A stretch of DNA of 64,000 bases from CAXTSE01 sp035554115 (GCA_035554115.1 DATMIW010000045.1:75106-139105), one strand, 5' to 3'; numbered from the stretch's first letter, positions 25,207 to 34,122 are shown. The notes: generated by a model not told the origin, from the letters alone. Numbers and translations: made by a program.

Positions 25207-26495
25207 AGCACCCCGAGCTTTCGCCCGAGCAGGCGGCGGTCTTCGCCGCGATCGAGACCACCAACGACCACATCTTCGTCACCGGTCGTGCCGGCACCGG
25301 AAAGTCCACTCTGCTCTCGCATCTCTCGTGGAAAACGTCCAAGCAGGTGGTGATCTGTGCACCGACCGGGGTGGCGGCGCTCAACGTGGGCGGGCAGACA
25401 ATTCACTCGCTGTTCCGACTGCCGATCGGCGTCATCGCCGATCACGAGATTGACCAGAACGCCGATCTGCGCAAACTTCTCGGCGCCATCGACACCCTCG
25501 TGGTCGACGAGGTCTCGATGGTCAACGCCGACCTTCTCGACGCGATGGACCGCAGCCTGCGCCAGGCGCGTGCGCGGCCGCATGAGGCATTCGGGGGAGT
25601 GCAGCTCGTGCTGTTCGGCGACCCGTATCAGCTGGCCCCGGTGCCGGGCGATCCGGAAGAGCGGGCGTACTTTGCCGACCGCTACGAGTCGATGTGGTTC
25701 TTTGATGCGGCGGTATGGAAAGAAGCCGATCTGACGATCTACGAACTCGCGACCATCCACCGCCAACACGAGCTGGAGTTCAAGCAACTGTTGACAGCGG
25801 TGCGGCACGGGCACGTGACAGCAGAAATGGGCGCACGACTCAACGAGGTCGGAGCGCGACCGGCGCCGAGCGATGGCACCATCACCCTCGCGACGACAAA
25901 CGGCACCGTGACGCGCATCAACCGGGAGGCGCTCGCGCAGTTGCCGGGCCGGTCGAAATCGGCTGTGGCCGAGGTGAACGGTGACTTCGCCGGGCGATCG
26001 TTCCCGGCCGACGAGCGGCTGGAGTTGAAGGTGGGGGCGCAGGTGATGTTTCTGCGCAACGACACCAGCTCCGATTCCCGCTGGGTGAACGGCACGATCG
26101 GCGAAGTGGTGAAGATCGGCGACACCGTCACGGTCGAAGTGGATGGCGAAGACCACACCGTGACGCCTGCGACCTGGGAGCGCTACCGCTACAGCTATTC
26201 GGCGACGACGAAAGAGCTGCGCAAAGATGTCGTGGCCGAGTTCATCCAGTTCCCGCTGCGACTCGCGTGGGCGGTCACCATCCACAAATCGCAGGGGTCG
26301 AGCTATGACCGCGCGATCATCGATTTGGGGCCGCGTTCATTTGCGCCGGGTCAGACCTATGTGGCGCTCAGCCGCATCCGGTCGCTTGATGGTCTGTATC
26401 TGACGCGACCGCTGCGACCGAGCGACATCATCGTGGATGAGGCGGTCACCCGCTTTATGGCGCGCGCCACCCGAATCCCCGGCATCCAAGCCTGA
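25203..26495 (+). CDS. PIF1/RecD-like superfamily 1 DNA helicase
   Basis: 430 residues from GTG 25203. Walker A is VTGRAGTGKST near residues 26-36; other SF1B motifs are APTGVAALNVGG, VVDEVSMVNADL, LFGDPYQLAPV and the C-terminal AWAVTIHKSQGSSYDR with YVALSR. It is compact, with no extra N-terminal domains. The family unwinds DNA 5'-3' and includes PIF1 and TraA/RecD relatives. Its four-base overlap with a copper/oxidase gene is unexpected; a functional link is not obvious. Confidence 0.85.
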   Translation: MKHPELSPEQAAVFAAIETTNDHIFVTGRAGTGKSTLLSHLSWKTSKQVVICAPTGVAALNVGGQTIHSLFRLPIGVIADHEIDQNADLRKLLGAIDTLVVDEVSMVNADLLDAMDRSLRQARARPHEAFGGVQLVLFGDPYQLAPVPGDPEERAYFADRYESMWFFDAAVWKEADLTIYELATIHRQHELEFKQLLTAVRHGHVTAEMGARLNEVGARPAPSDGTITLATTNGTVTRINREALAQLPGRSKSAVAEVNGDFAGRSFPADERLELKVGAQVMFLRNDTSSDSRWVNGTIGEVVKIGDTVTVEVDGEDHTVTPATWERYRYSYSATTKELRKDVVAEFIQFPLRLAWAVTIHKSQGSSYDRAIIDLGPRSFAPGQTYVALSRIRSLDGLYLTRPLRPSDIIVDEAVTRFMARATRIPGIQA

Positions 26496-26526
26496 CGCAA
26501 CCCCGCCGGTCGAGACCAAGCCTCGC

Positions 26527-27180
26527 CTACGCGACGGCTGCCGCCTTGGCGTCCGCGAGGTCGTCGAAGAGATCCGTATTCAACTGATACGCGTAGAGCA
26601 CCTCGTCGATCACTCGCTCGCGTTCGGCGTCATCCCACCCGGCGGCATCCAACTGCTCGCGGTAGCTCTGCTTGAACTTTGCCGGGTCGGCGATCTGGTC
26701 GAACAGGTAGAACCCGACGCCGTTGGTGTCGAAGCCGAACTGTTTCTGCATGAGGCCCCGAATCGCCTGTCCGCCCGACAGGTCGCCGAGGTAGCGCGTG
26801 TAGTGGTGGGCGACGAAACCGCCCGCCCACGCTTCGGCCGTGATGTCGCGGATGCGGGTGACATAGCGTGCCGTCGTCGGTAGCGGGTGGATGTGCGTGG
26901 CCCACCCGTCACCCAACAGGAATTGAAGGTCGGATTCGAGGGCCGGCAGGCGCGTGAGCCGGTCGCTGCGGAACGGGTCGGCCACCGCATCCCCGGCGAA
27001 GGCGTTGCCGGCGGCCTCGAGAGCCTCGTAGACGAAGTAGTGCTGGGCGACGAGGGAAACGTAGTCGTCGCGAGTGCCGGCGCCGCTCATGAGGTCGCTC
27101 ATGAATCCGGCCCCTTCGCTGTCGCCGTGACTCGACCAGGTGCGTTCGCGCAGAGCTTGGGAGAACGGCAGAACAGCCAC
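26527..27180 (-). CDS. hmuO: Heme oxygenase (biliverdin-producing type)
   Basis: 217 residues of the HmuO/HO-1 family. The proximal heme-ligand His lies in ERTWSSHGDSEGAGFM (His near 19), and the distal-helix motif is GDLSGGQAIRG. The enzyme opens heme to biliverdin, CO and Fe2+, which lets the cell use heme as an iron source. A DtxR/IdeR-type iron box lies 26 bases upstream of the start. The upstream gene on the same strand encodes a DUF817-DUF2470 fusion, and DUF2470 is associated with heme utilisation. Confidence 0.92.
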   Translation of the reverse strand: MAVLPFSQALRERTWSSHGDSEGAGFMSDLMSGAGTRDDYVSLVAQHYFVYEALEAAGNAFAGDAVADPFRSDRLTRLPALESDLQFLLGDGWATHIHPLPTTARYVTRIRDITAEAWAGGFVAHHYTRYLGDLSGGQAIRGLMQKQFGFDTNGVGFYLFDQIADPAKFKQSYREQLDAAGWDDAERERVIDEVLYAYQLNTDLFDDLADAKAAAVA

Positions 27181-27205
27181 AGAAGCTCCTTCGACGGTAG
27201 ACAGC

Positions 27206-27224
27206 TTAGGTAAGCCTAACTATA
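27206..27224 (-). promoter_or_regulatory. DtxR/IdeR-type iron box of the heme oxygenase gene
   Basis: TTAGGTAAGCCTAACTATA matches the 19-bp DtxR/IdeR consensus TTAGGTTAGCCTAACCTAA at 15 of 19 positions. It lies in the 64-base gap before the heme oxygenase start, predicting repression when iron is replete. No second box was found upstream of the DUF817-DUF2470 gene. Confidence 0.8.
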
Positions 27225-27244
27225 TGTGTTGGGTGCCCGAGAGG

Positions 27245-28465
27245 CTAGTGCGGCCGAGCCTCGACTCCCAGCTTCTGGCATGCGGCGGAGTAGAGGGCCA
27301 CGATTTCGGCACGCACCTGGTTGCGATCGGTGAGTTCCGTCGGCCACGGAATGTGCAGCTCGCTCTCTTCGCCGTCGACCTCGTAGTGCCAGGTGGCACC
27401 GCGCTTGTCGAAGTCGGTCATGCGGGCGGTTATCGCCTCGCGCCCCGAGAATGCGCGCGTGATGAGGATGTTGTCGTCGCGGTGATCGCTGTTCATATGG
27501 GCGAGCACGGCATCCACGACGTCTGAGGGAAAGACCGACATGGGAGATACCGTAACCGACGGTGCTCGAAAGACAACAGGATTGCGCCGAACTGAAATTA
27601 GGGGTAGCCGCGGCGGATACACCCAGGTCACGAGCACGACGGAGATGATCATCAACAGCACCCAGGAGATGAGTTTCGACGGCGACACGAGCTGCCATCC
27701 GTCGAGCTGGTTGGGGTAGAGCCACGCGCCCGCCCATGTCGCGATGTTCTCGGCGAGCCAGATGAAGAGCGCGACGAGGCCGAAGGCAGCGAGCAACGGC
27801 ATCCGGAGCGTGCGCCGCCACACCCGGACGTGCATGACAGTCGGCCACCAGAGCAACACGACCGCAGCCAGAAGCACCCATCGCAGGTCGAAGATGAAGT
27901 GGTGCGTGAAGAAGTTCGCATAGATCGCGGCGGCGACGATCGCCGTGAGCCATCGCCTCGGGTAGCGCGTGAATCCGAGGTCGAAGAGCCGGTGCACGCG
28001 CACCATGTACGAACCGACGGCCGCGTACATGAAGCCCGAGAAGAGCGGCACGCCCAGGATGCGCAACACGCCGTCGCCGTCGTATGACCACGACCCGACG
28101 TCGGTCTTGAAGAGTTCCATAACCGTGCCGGTGATGTGGAACAGCACGATCACCCAGAGTTCGCGGCCAGTCTCGAGGCGGGTGGCGACCATGACGATCT
28201 GGATTAGCACGGCCGCAATCGTGAGGGCGTCGTTCCGCGCGAGGACGGCATCGTCGGGATACCAGAGACGTGCCGCGACGATCACGGCGAGCAGCGCTGC
28301 GCCGAAGATGCACGCCCATGCCTGCTTCGCCCCGAACACGAGGAATTCGATGAGGCCCGCACGGATGCCCCGCTCCGATGCGTTGGCGAGCAGGCGGTGC
28401 GCCGCGCGGTCGATCACGCGCTCGACAGCGGTGAGCCCCTGCTGGTGTGTGGTCTCGGCTCCCAT
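27245..28465 (-). CDS. DUF817 membrane protein fused to a C-terminal DUF2470 domain
   Basis: 406 residues. Residues about 40-295 form some eight membrane helices with DUF817 features, including FHITGTVMELFKTDVGSWSY, GVPLFSGFMYAAVGSYMVR and WLAENIATWAGAWLYPNQ. After a linker, residues about 315-400 form a soluble DUF2470 domain with HMNSDHRDD, typical of HugZ-like heme-utilisation proteins. DUF817 has no assigned function. The fusion and the adjacent iron-regulated heme oxygenase suggest a role in heme or heme-product handling at the membrane. This is inference. Confidence 0.8.
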   Translation of the reverse strand: MGAETTHQQGLTAVERVIDRAAHRLLANASERGIRAGLIEFLVFGAKQAWACIFGAALLAVIVAARLWYPDDAVLARNDALTIAAVLIQIVMVATRLETGRELWVIVLFHITGTVMELFKTDVGSWSYDGDGVLRILGVPLFSGFMYAAVGSYMVRVHRLFDLGFTRYPRRWLTAIVAAAIYANFFTHHFIFDLRWVLLAAVVLLWWPTVMHVRVWRRTLRMPLLAAFGLVALFIWLAENIATWAGAWLYPNQLDGWQLVSPSKLISWVLLMIISVVLVTWVYPPRLPLISVRRNPVVFRAPSVTVSPMSVFPSDVVDAVLAHMNSDHRDDNILITRAFSGREAITARMTDFDKRGATWHYEVDGEESELHIPWPTELTDRNQVRAEIVALYSAACQKLGVEARPH

Positions 28466-28725
28466 GAGTGGAGGCTAGTGGCGACAGTCTGAGCGGATCC
28501 CCGGGACCCGTACTGGGAGTTCAAGCAAGACGAGGTGAGGCCGGCTTCTCACCGGAAACCTTGTGTCACCTACCCTTATCTGAACTGCGGACGCCGGCGG
28601 GCGGGGTGACCCCGCTACCGCCCTGGGGCGGGCGCTTAGGTGTGATGCCGGTGGATCGAGGTTGTCCGACCTTGCCAGCCTCGGCGGTCCATCGGGCGCC
28701 GTCACGCGTACCGAACTGGTCGCCG
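28466..28725. other. 260-base gap without a recognised gene
   Basis: Between the divergent-side start of the DUF817 gene and the stop of the DUF6338 gene. It contains one clean hairpin, GCGGGG-TGA-CCCCGC (28601-28615), which could end transcription of the DUF6338 gene. Short open frames here show no family resemblance and no ribosome binding site. No convincing copy of the tRNA-Gly 3' end was found. Confidence 0.4.
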
Positions 28726-29418
28726 CTATTCGACCGTGATGTGTTTGCCATCCGTGTCCTCCTGGTCTTGCAGCCATTCGACCACGTATTCGTCTTTAAC
28801 GGCTAGCCAAACTCCCTGGCTGCCAGCGACTGCCGACTGAAATTCTCCAGTTGGCCCCAACTTCCACTGCTGAGCGATGAAGATGTCGCGAGGCTCGGGG
28901 TACGTCGAAAACCGTGACCCCTCATCGAATAGACCGCCGACCCACACCCCGGAGTCGATCCGAATTCGTACCCATCCCTCGCCGACAGTCTTGTTGCCGT
29001 AGTCCCAGGCTGTGGGAGTGTCGTTCGCTTCTTGAGAGCGGGTGAGCTTGGGACGAATCAATCGTTCCCAAGACGTAAGGGGCTTCTCAAGGATGGGTAC
29101 CTGACCGTAGACGGCCCAGGCGACGACGTACGGGACTGCGACCCCGCAGGCGAGGAATGCAATGGCAACTCCGATCACGTTGGTCGCGACAAAGACGCGC
29201 ACATCGAGGACTGCGACGGCTACCTGCTCATGAAAAAGAATCGCGTAGATCGAATCAAATATTGCACTCGCAACTACTGCTTCCAGAACCCGCGCGGCGA
29301 CCGAACGGTCGGCTGCGCGCGGCCCGCGAAGTTGCACGCGCGATGCGGCGAACACCACACCTGGAACAAGCAACGCCAGATAGAGGACCACCTGAAACGA
29401 GGTCGAGGGGAAGGTCAC
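28726..29418 (-). CDS. DUF6338-family membrane protein
   Basis: 230 residues: three or so membrane helices in the first 115 residues, including an initial LYLALLVPGVVFAASRVQLRG-type helix. A soluble domain follows, with WVRIRIDSGVWVGGLFDEGSRF, EPRDIFIAQQW and GVWLAVKDEYVVEWLQDQE. This matches the DUF6338 family, of unknown function. G+C is visibly lower than in its neighbours. It begins 66 bases beyond the 3' end of tRNA-Gly, on the same strand, a classic site for acquired DNA. Confidence 0.7.
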   Translation of the reverse strand: MTFPSTSFQVVLYLALLVPGVVFAASRVQLRGPRAADRSVAARVLEAVVASAIFDSIYAILFHEQVAVAVLDVRVFVATNVIGVAIAFLACGVAVPYVVAWAVYGQVPILEKPLTSWERLIRPKLTRSQEANDTPTAWDYGNKTVGEGWVRIRIDSGVWVGGLFDEGSRFSTYPEPRDIFIAQQWKLGPTGEFQSAVAGSQGVWLAVKDEYVVEWLQDQEDTDGKHITVE

Positions 29419-29483
29419 GGGCCGAAGCTACGACAACCCACTGAAGTGCAAGCGCGCACCTAAGGAAACGGTGGATAACGCGG

Positions 29484-29554
29484 AGCGGATGACGGGAATC
29501 GAACCCGCGCTATCAGCTTGGGAAGCTGAAGTTCTGCCATTGAACTACATCCGC
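29484..29554 (-). tRNA. tRNA-Gly (anticodon CCC)
   Basis: Reads 5'-3' on the minus strand from 29554. The seven-base acceptor stem GCGGATG pairs with CATCCGC; the D arm is GTTC/GAAC, the anticodon stem TCAGC/GCTGA with loop TTCCCAA (anticodon CCC at 29522-29520), and the T loop GTTCGATT. CCA is not encoded. It decodes GGG. Confidence 0.95.
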
Positions 29555-29651
29555 GTAGCGGGGCCATGAGCTCCACCGCGCACTATCTTATGCGCGGCTA
29601 GCCTGGAGGGACGAGCGCGAGGGAGCCCTGCGCGCCTCCTACACTGGCCTC

Positions 29652-30257
29652 ATGCTTCTGAGCGACCGGGATATCAACGCCGAACTCGACGCGGGCCGCA
29701 TCGGCCTCGAACCCCTCGACCGCGAGATGGTGCAGCCGTCGAGCATCGATGTGCGGCTCGACAGGTTCTTCCGCCTCTTCGACAACCACAAGTACCCGTT
29801 CATCGACCCGGCCGAAGACCAGCCCGACCTCACCCGCCTCATCGAAACCAAGCCCGACGAGCCGTTCATTCTGCACCCCGGCGAGTTTGTGCTCGGATCC
29901 ACCTTCGAGCTCATCACGCTTCCGGATGACGTGGCCGCCCGACTCGAAGGCAAAAGCTCTCTCGGTCGCCTCGGCCTTCTCACGCATTCCACGGCCGGAT
30001 TCGTTGACCCGGGTTTCTCGGGCCACGTCACCCTCGAGCTCTCGAACGTCGCGACCCTGCCGATCAAACTGTGGCCGGGCATGAAGATCGGGCAGCTGTG
30101 CTTCATTCGCACGAGCTCGCCGGTCGACAACCCCTACGGCTCGGGGCAATACGGCAACCGCTACCAGGGGCAGCGCGGGCCGACAGCGAGCCGCTCGTTC
30201 CAGAACTTCCACCGCACCGATGTCACTGTCACCGACGCGGGGGCTTCGGGCAACTAG
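29652..30257 (+). CDS. dcd: dCTP deaminase
   Basis: 201 residues. Converts dCTP to dUTP (bifunctional members go on to dUMP) for thymidylate synthesis. Family sequence is clear: MLLSDRDINAELDAGRIGLEP at the start, QPSSIDVRLD, LEGKSSLGRLGL with the catalytic Glu loop in GFVDPGFSGHVTLEL, and YQGQRGPTASR near the end. Length and start fit. It stands between tRNA-Gly and the convergent idi gene. Confidence 0.95.
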   Translation: MLLSDRDINAELDAGRIGLEPLDREMVQPSSIDVRLDRFFRLFDNHKYPFIDPAEDQPDLTRLIETKPDEPFILHPGEFVLGSTFELITLPDDVAARLEGKSSLGRLGLLTHSTAGFVDPGFSGHVTLELSNVATLPIKLWPGMKIGQLCFIRTSSPVDNPYGSGQYGNRYQGQRGPTASRSFQNFHRTDVTVTDAGASGN

Positions 30258-30260
30258 CTG

Positions 30261-30280
30261 GGGTCTCGACAAGCTCGACC
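30261..30280. repeat. Copy of the dispersed GTCTCGAC repeat
   Basis: GGGTCTCGACAAGCTCGACC lies in the 35-base gap between the convergent dcd and idi genes. It is nearly identical to the copy at 21798-21817 and to the reverse complement of 21712-21731. Confidence 0.55.
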
Positions 30281-30292
30281 GCCAAAGGTCGG

Positions 30293-30868
30293 CTAGCGAC
30301 CGAAGGCGTGCCACTCGGCGAGTTGTAGCACCAGCCACGGGCTGAACGCGAACGGAGCGGCCTCGACGGCAACCCGCAGATCGGCGGGTTGTACCCAGCG
30401 CCACTCGGCCACCTCATCCGGAGCGGGCGTGGGGTCACCTGCTACCACAGCCTGGAACACCGGACAGATCTCGTTCTCGACGATCCCCGTCGCGTCCGTG
30501 GCGCGGTAGCGAAACTCGGGCAGCACGAGGTGCACCTCAGCGAGGGTGAGGTCCAGTTCGCGGGCGGCGCGACGGCTGACCGCTTCGGGGAGAGCTTCAT
30601 CCGGAGCCGGATGGCCGCAGAACGAGTTCGTCCAGATGCCGGCGAAAGTGCGCTTCGTCAGTGCACGACGGGTGAGCAGTACGCGACCCGATTCGTCGAA
30701 AATATGGCACGAAAACGCCAGATGCAGCGGAGTGTCCCCGTCGTGGATGACAGCTTTCTCGGCCGTGCCGAACGGTATTCCTGCATCGTCGACCAGCACG
30801 ACAAGCTCGGCGTCACTCCCGGTGGGAGCGAGCTGTGGAGGGGCGTCGTCGCCAGTGGAGGCTGTCAT
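30293..30868 (-). CDS. idi: Isopentenyl-diphosphate delta-isomerase (type I)
   Basis: 191 residues from ATG 30868; the in-frame extension to 30940 adds non-homologous residues. NUDIX-fold enzyme converting IPP to DMAPP for isoprenoid synthesis. Catalytic Cys lies in TNSFCGHP and the NUDIX region in SRRAARELDLTLAEVHLV; HLAFSCHIFDESGRVLLTRRA is characteristic. It lies 122 bases from the divergent crtB start, so the two share a control region that may tune precursor supply to carotenoid synthesis. Confidence 0.93.
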   Translation of the reverse strand: MTASTGDDAPPQLAPTGSDAELVVLVDDAGIPFGTAEKAVIHDGDTPLHLAFSCHIFDESGRVLLTRRALTKRTFAGIWTNSFCGHPAPDEALPEAVSRRAARELDLTLAEVHLVLPEFRYRATDATGIVENEICPVFQAVVAGDPTPAPDEVAEWRWVQPADLRVAVEAAPFAFSPWLVLQLAEWHAFGR

Positions 30869-30990
30869 GCTGGCCGGTAGTCTGCTCACGTGAATGGGTG
30901 TGCACTGCAGCCGTCGCTTAGGCGACAGGTCCAGCGTCACGCCGTGGGGGCGCGCTCTATCAGCCTAGCCAGGAAGCGCTCAGGTCTCCG

Positions 30991-31905
30991 ATGACGCGAT
31001 GGCCGAGACCGAAGCCCGAGGCTGTCGCGCGACTCGACCTCTATAGCGCCGTGGCGGAACAGGCGGCCGCCCTCGTGATTCGCCGTTACTCGACGTCTTT
31101 CGCTTTGGCGACTCGTCTGCTCGGACCGGCCGTGCGGCAGCCGGTCGAGAACGTGTACGCGCTCGTGCGACTCGCCGACGAGGTGGTGGATGGCGGGGCC
31201 GACGAAGCCGGTCTCGGCACCACCGCGGCGCGCGCCCTGCTCGACGAACTCGAGCGCGACACCGTGCGCGCCATCGCGGAGGGATACAGCGCCAATCTGG
31301 TTGTTCACGCCTTCGCTCGCACGGCTCGCGCCGCGGGTTTCGGGCCGGAGCTGACGGCGCCGTTCTTCGCCTCGATGAGGACCGATCTGAGCACAAGCGA
31401 GCACAGTGCCGAAAGTTTCGCCGCCTATGTCTACGGTTCAGCCGAGGTGGTCGGGCTCATGTGCCTACGCATCTTCCTCACCGACACGGACCGCATATAT
31501 ACGGATGCGGAGCTTGAGACCCTCGAGGTCGGAGCACGGGCGCTCGGTTCGGCGTTTCAAAAGGTCAACTTTTTGCGCGACCTGTCGGCCGACCTCGACG
31601 CACTCGGCCGCAGTTACTTTCCCGGCATCGATGTCGCCCGGCTCACCGAGGCTCAGAAACAGGAGTTGGTGACGGACATCGATTACGAACTGTCGGTGGC
31701 GGCCGCCGCGCTTCCCCTGTTGCCACGCAGTTCACGAAAGGCCGTCGTTCTCGCCTATGGGCTGTTCGCAGAGCTGGCGCATCGCATCCGGGCGACCCCG
31801 GCATCCACCCTCGTGCGCACCCGGGTGCGCGTGCCGAAGCCCGTGAAGCTACGGATCGCGCTTCGCTCGTCCTTGAAGGGAACAGCCCGAGGAACGACGG
31901 CATGA
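30991..31905 (+). CDS. crtB: Phytoene synthase
   Basis: 304 residues. Condenses two GGPP molecules to phytoene. The two Asp-rich motifs are LADEVVDGG and NFLRDLSADLDALGRSYFPG, with YALVRLADEVVD following the trans-isoprenyl synthase pattern. It heads a five-gene run linked by four-base overlaps. No GGPP synthase (crtE) is present, although most C50 clusters begin with one. Confidence 0.93.
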   Translation: MTRWPRPKPEAVARLDLYSAVAEQAAALVIRRYSTSFALATRLLGPAVRQPVENVYALVRLADEVVDGGADEAGLGTTAARALLDELERDTVRAIAEGYSANLVVHAFARTARAAGFGPELTAPFFASMRTDLSTSEHSAESFAAYVYGSAEVVGLMCLRIFLTDTDRIYTDAELETLEVGARALGSAFQKVNFLRDLSADLDALGRSYFPGIDVARLTEAQKQELVTDIDYELSVAAAALPLLPRSSRKAVVLAYGLFAELAHRIRATPASTLVRTRVRVPKPVKLRIALRSSLKGTARGTTA

Positions 31906-33479
31906 CCCGCACAATCGTCATCGGCGGGGGTATCGCGGGGCTGGCGACGGCTGCTCTGCTCGCGCGCGAAGGACACTCCGTCACCGTCGTGGAGAAGAAC
32001 GCGCAGCTCGGTGGACGCGCGGGGGTGTGGGAGAAAGACGGTTTCCGCTTCGACACGGGCCCGTCGTGGTACCTCATGCCCGAGGTTTTCGACCACTTCT
32101 ATCGGCTGCTCGGCACGAGTGCGGACGAACAGCTCGACCTGGTGCAGCTCGATCCCGGCTATCGCGTCTACGGCGAAGGGCACCGCGACCCGATCGATGT
32201 TGGCGCGAATGTCGACGAGAATCTCGAACTGTTCGAGAGCATTGAGCGGGGGTCGTCGCGACGCCTCGGGCGCTACCTCGACCAGGCTCGCGAGATTTAC
32301 CAGCTTGCGACCGAGCGCTTCCTCTACTCGACATTCCAGAAGCTCGGGCCGGTATTCAGTGGTCGCGTCATTCGCAACGGACCGCGCCTTCTTCGCCTGT
32401 TGCTTCAGCCCCTCGACACTCTCGTCAACCAGACGGTGCACGACACGCGGCTACGACAGATCCTGGGCTATCCGGCGGTGTTTCTCGGCTCGGCTCCCAA
32501 ACTTGCGCCCAGCATGTACTCGCTGATGAGTCACCTCGACCTGGTCGACGGTGTCCGGTATCCGATGGGCGGATTCGGCCGCATCATCCGGAGCATTGCC
32601 GATCTCGCCACTGCGGAGGGTGTCGAGGTGCGCACGGGCTTTACCGTCAGCCGGATCCGGTCCTCGGGTCGGCGAGCCGTCGGCATAACCGGGACGGATT
32701 CGCGCGGAACGACTGTCGACCTCGACGCTGAGGTGATCGTCTCGGCCGCCGACCTGCACCATACCGAGACAGTTCTGGTGACGGAACCCGGTCTGCGCAG
32801 CTACCCGGCCGAGTACTGGGAGAAACGCACAGCCGGTCCGAGCGCCCTGCTCATGATGCTCGGGGTGACGGGCGAACTACCCGAACTCGAACACCACACA
32901 CTGTTCTTCGCGAAGGACTGGGACGCCGGATTCGAGGCGATCTTCGGCGACAACACGCGCATTCCCGAGGTGCCATCGATCTACGTCTGCAAACCGAGCG
33001 GGGTGGATGCCGACACGGCCCCCGAAGGGCACGAAAACCTGTTCGTGCTGGTGCCGCTGCCCGCCGACCCGGCGCTTGGCCACGGCGGTGTCGACGGGAC
33101 GGGCGAGCCCGTTCTTGAGAGCCTGGCCGACCGGGTGGTGACCCAGATCGCGGAGTGGGCCGGGATCCCGAATCTGGCAGATCGCATCGTCGTGCGGCGC
33201 ACAGTTGGCCCGGCCGACTTTGCGACAGACCTCAACTCGTGGAAAGGGTCAGCTCTCGGTCCCGCGCACACTCTGCGCCAGAGCGCGTTCTTTCGCTCGC
33301 GCAATGTGAGCACGCGGCTGTCGAATCTGTTCTATGCCGGGTCGTCGACAATTCCCGGTATCGGATTGCCCATGTGCCTGATTAGTGCGGAACTGGTGCT
33401 CAAACGCCTGCGCGGTGACACCTCGGTGGGCCCGCTGCCCGTGCACGATGGCGGCTACGGCTTTGGCGGCATCCGGTGA
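31902..33479 (+). CDS. crtI: Phytoene desaturase
   Basis: 525 residues. FAD-dependent desaturase producing lycopene from phytoene. N-terminal dinucleotide-binding motif VIGGGIAGLATAALLAREGH, then GGRAGVWEKDGFRFDTGPSW. The C-terminal FAD-binding stretch reads NLFYAGSSTIPGIGLPMCLISA. ATG overlaps the crtB stop and its stop overlaps crtYe. Confidence 0.95.
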   Translation: MTRTIVIGGGIAGLATAALLAREGHSVTVVEKNAQLGGRAGVWEKDGFRFDTGPSWYLMPEVFDHFYRLLGTSADEQLDLVQLDPGYRVYGEGHRDPIDVGANVDENLELFESIERGSSRRLGRYLDQAREIYQLATERFLYSTFQKLGPVFSGRVIRNGPRLLRLLLQPLDTLVNQTVHDTRLRQILGYPAVFLGSAPKLAPSMYSLMSHLDLVDGVRYPMGGFGRIIRSIADLATAEGVEVRTGFTVSRIRSSGRRAVGITGTDSRGTTVDLDAEVIVSAADLHHTETVLVTEPGLRSYPAEYWEKRTAGPSALLMMLGVTGELPELEHHTLFFAKDWDAGFEAIFGDNTRIPEVPSIYVCKPSGVDADTAPEGHENLFVLVPLPADPALGHGGVDGTGEPVLESLADRVVTQIAEWAGIPNLADRIVVRRTVGPADFATDLNSWKGSALGPAHTLRQSAFFRSRNVSTRLSNLFYAGSSTIPGIGLPMCLISAELVLKRLRGDTSVGPLPVHDGGYGFGGIR

Positions 33480-33802
33480 GTTTTCTCTATCTCGGCGCTC
33501 TGCTGATATCAATCGCGGGAATGGTGATTCTCGACCGTCGCTTCCGGCTGTTCTTCTGGGCTCCCGTTCCGCGGGCGCAGATGCGGGCCGCTGTCGTGCT
33601 TGTTGTAGGCGTGGTGTTCTTCCTCTTTTGGGACGTTGTCGGCATCGATCTGGGCGTCTTCTTCCGCGGCAATCCGGGTCTGCTCACCGGGGTTCAACTC
33701 GTGCCCGAGCTACCGATCGAAGAGGTCTTCTTCCTCACCTTGCTCTGTTACCTCACGATGAATCTCTACGGAGCCGCCTCCCGACGGGGGCGGGACTCAT
33801 GA
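33476..33802 (+). CDS. crtYe: C50 carotenoid cyclase subunit (CrtYe-like)
   Basis: 108 residues from GTG 33476, with three membrane helices and the lycopene-cyclase-domain motif VPELPIEEVFFLTLLCYL near residues 75-95. It works as a heterodimer with the next gene product to cyclise the elongated C50 chain. Ring type (epsilon, gamma or beta) cannot be read from sequence here, so the symbol follows the Corynebacterium naming. Confidence 0.87.
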   Translation: MSFLYLGALLISIAGMVILDRRFRLFFWAPVPRAQMRAAVVLVVGVVFFLFWDVVGIDLGVFFRGNPGLLTGVQLVPELPIEEVFFLTLLCYLTMNLYGAASRRGRDS

Positions 33803-34122
33803 CGTATTGGGCGCTCAACGCGGTCTTCTTAGGCGTCGTTGCTCTCATCGGAGTGGCTGCGATTGGTGCGCACCGGCGGCCGCGCTGGCGCGCCGTGGGT
33901 CTCACCGCAATCGTGCTGTTGATCGCGACCGCCATCTTCGACAACGTGCTGGTCGCCGTGGGCATCGTCGGCTACAGCCCGGATCGCATCAGCGGCGCAT
34001 TCCTCGGCGTCGCCCCGCTAGAAGACTTCAGTTACACACTCGCCGCCCTCGTTCTGCTGCCCTCTCTGTGGCATGTGTTGGCGCCGCGCGGCGAGAGAGC
34101 TCCTCGAAATGAGGCCCCGTGA
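33799..34122 (+). CDS. crtYf: C50 carotenoid cyclase subunit (CrtYf-like)
   Basis: 107 residues from ATG 33799, which overlaps the crtYe stop. Three membrane helices and the cyclase-domain motif FLGVAPLEDFSYTLAAL. It is the partner of the preceding subunit; neither alone is expected to be active. Its stop overlaps crtEb. Confidence 0.87.
   Translation: MTYWALNAVFLGVVALIGVAAIGAHRRPRWRAVGLTAIVLLIATAIFDNVLVAVGIVGYSPDRISGAFLGVAPLEDFSYTLAALVLLPSLWHVLAPRGERAPRNEAP

Noticed and set aside
28491..28515. Possible duplicated tRNA-Gly 3' end marking an attachment site
   Set aside because: Only GCGGAT and a short CGGGA match the tRNA end, too little to exceed chance.
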